In this document: piece after piece, positions 62,622 through 64,000 of the stretch
How the letters are laid out: the number at the start of each line of letters is the position of its first letter
Position numbering within the stretch: the first letter of the stretch is position 1
Assembly: GCA_947497145.1 (NCBI GenBank)
Contig: CANMFQ010000012.1
Span: 91,744 to 155,743, forward strand
Origin: an uncultured Flavobacteriaceae bacterium
GTDB lineage: Bacteria; Bacteroidota; Bacteroidia; Flavobacteriales; Flavobacteriaceae
DNA length: 64,000 nucleotides
Reading direction: 5' to 3'
Notes under the pieces: model-generated
What the model was told of the DNA's origin: nothing
Seen by the model: the letters and a program-made list of their open reading frames with translations, nothing else
Databases searched by the model: none
Made by a program: the position numbers and the translations under genes

Positions 62622-63927
62622 ATGTCGAATCTTTCCATCATGGTTAAGGATACCATTATACGTGAATTTATTACACGTTTGAAGAATCTTGAAGAACGTC
62701 TTCACAGACTTGAAGCAGAGAACGTTTCGCTAAAAAAGGAGAATGCTAAACTACGTGAACTCCTTGCTAAATATGACACTCCCAAGAACAGTAAAAACAG
62801 TTCAATACCCCATCAAAAGACGAAAACAGACCTAAGCGAAATCAAAGCTTACCAGAACCTACAGGGGAGAAGCCTTGAAGACAGGTAGGTCGCAAGGGGA
62901 ACACGTTAAAGATCACCAAAAATCAAGATAAAATAGTGGAACTGCGCCCTGATTATTGCAACAATTGCAATTCAGCTTTGGCATAGGCAACGGCTAGCAT
63001 TGAAAAATCCTGTCAAATTGTGGATATACCACCAATTAATGCAGTTTGGATAGAGCATCGCACCTATGGAGTGTAATGCAAATGCGGATGCCTAACAGTG
63101 GCAGACTTTCCCGAAGGAGTAGAGTCTCCAGTAAGTTACGGGAATAATATTGAAACTTTAATAGGCTATTTTCATGCACGACAATACACTCCCTTTAAAC
63201 AAATGAAAGAAATAATGGGAGCTGTTTTTAACATCAATATTAGCCAGGGCGGTATACATTACCTACTAAACCGTTTTTCCAATAAGGTTACGCCCATCTA
63301 TGAAATTATAAGACAGCGAATCGCTTGCTCTAGTATAGTAGGAGCAGATGAATCTGGTGTTAAAGCAAACGGAGATAAACATAGGTTTTGGCATGGCAGA
63401 CCCCACTACTTACCTATATTACTCACGCTGATACTAGAGGAAAAGCTGCTATTGATGCTCATTTTACAGAGGGTTTCCCAAAGCAACTTTGATGGGAGAT
63501 GGATGGAGACCTAAAGTAGGAATCATCCCAGAGCATCATCAAATATGTCTAGCACATTTGTTGAAAGATCTCAATTATTTAATTAAAAAATACCATTATA
63601 CCAGTGATTAGAAAAGATGCTAGACAGTACACCCGATAAAAACATAAAGAAACCTATACGTTTTACAACCGAATATATAAAGAAAAAGAAAATCTATTTA
63701 CATTTCTCCATATTCCAAAGTTCCACCAGACAACAACGCATGGGAACGTAGCATTAGAAACGTGAAGGTCAAACAAAAAATACAGGGACAATTCAAAAAC
63801 CCAAAGACTGCACAATCCCGATAGCTATCGGGATGCCAAAATTAGATAGGTTATCGACACCGAAATTAAAAACGGTATGAACCCACTAGAAGCATTGACT
63901 CTTATTGCAAAATCACAACACAATTAA
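62622..63927 (+). pseudogene. IS66-family transposase (tnpC), multiply disrupted
   Basis: The N-terminal coiled coil (LKNLEERLHRLEAENVSLKKEN, then YDTPKNSKNSS) is intact to about 62880. After shifts and stops, VADFPEGVESPVSYGNN, ARQYTPFKQMKEI and VGADESGVKANGDKHRFW follow (63098-63400). ICLAHLLKDLNYLIKKY is at about 63545-63595. The tail NNAWERSIRNVKVKQKI to MNPLEALTLIAKSQHN ends with a TAA at 63925-63927. The order is that of IS66 transposases. A 20-bp palindrome sits inside the C-terminal part. No tnpA or tnpB was seen. Confidence 0.8.
63815..63834. repeat. Perfect 20-bp palindrome inside the IS66 remnant
   Basis: ATCCCGATAGCTATCGGGAT is fully self-complementary. It interrupts the transposase reading between the codons for KTAQS and AKIR, so it looks like an insertion into a formerly intact gene rather than part of the element. 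I noticed no second copy in this window. Confidence 0.7.
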
Positions 63928-64000
63928 CCCGAAAAATTCATTGCTATTAGATAAAATTGGGTGTAAAGTATTATTTTTATTGTGCAGCAAGCAAAATAAT

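Overview
This AT-rich window looks like the chromosome of a Bacteroidota bacterium, most likely a marine Flavobacteriaceae. The grounds are the many lipoprotein signal peptides, an ECF sigma/FecR/TonB-dependent receptor locus with flavobacterial domain architectures, sulfatase and GH88 genes, and several upstream sites of the Bacteroidota -7 type (TAnnTTTG). I saw no rRNA, tRNA or CRISPR array. Everything here rests on reading the sequence; no database search was run.

Left part (1-10.4 kb): a 5'-truncated GNAT acetyltransferase, a decayed second GNAT gene followed by a scrap of tyrosine recombinase, then housekeeping and orphan genes: an ADPRibase-Mn-like phosphoesterase, dnaK, an erythromycin-esterase-like protein, L-serine dehydratase, a secreted cupin and three small hypothetical genes.

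Catabolic island (10.7-26 kb): a leftward run of genes holds every step of trans-4-hydroxy-L-proline degradation: proline racemase-type 2-epimerase (both catalytic Cys), a DadA-like FAD oxidoreductase, a DHDPS-family deaminase and alpha-ketoglutarate semialdehyde dehydrogenase. A divergent AraC regulator lies at its head. A DUF885 metallopeptidase-like lipoprotein and a GH88 unsaturated uronyl hydrolase sit inside the run. Next to it, a second leftward group encodes an S1 sulfatase, an FAH-family enzyme resembling 2-keto-3-deoxy-arabinonate dehydratase, and a Tat-type phosphoesterase. The FAH product would be the same semialdehyde made from hydroxyproline. The whole suggests use of a hydroxyproline-rich, sulfated glycoconjugate, either animal matrix or algal wall. 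A GalM-like lipoprotein and an M28 peptidase follow.

Signalling/uptake locus (28.4-37.3 kb): one ECF sigma factor followed by two tandem, diverged FecR + TonB-dependent receptor pairs. The second receptor has an added STN domain. There is no SusD.

Surface polysaccharide locus (37.4-62.5 kb): SGNH + MBOAT acetylation pair, Wzc-like kinase, Wza-like exporter, CapD/PglF-type dehydratase, DegT aminotransferase, animal-type UDP-glucose dehydrogenase, WbpP/TviC-type 4-epimerase, a formyltransferase-like/GINT1-like fusion, three GT4 enzymes, a Wzy-like polymerase, a MurJ-like flippase, a TviB/WbpO-type dehydrogenase, and an asparagine-synthetase-like protein without the glutaminase cysteine. No initiating sugar-phosphate transferase was seen. 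The right end (58.8-64 kb) is an insertion-sequence graveyard with broken IS5-, IS3- and IS66-family elements around the asparagine-synthetase-like gene.
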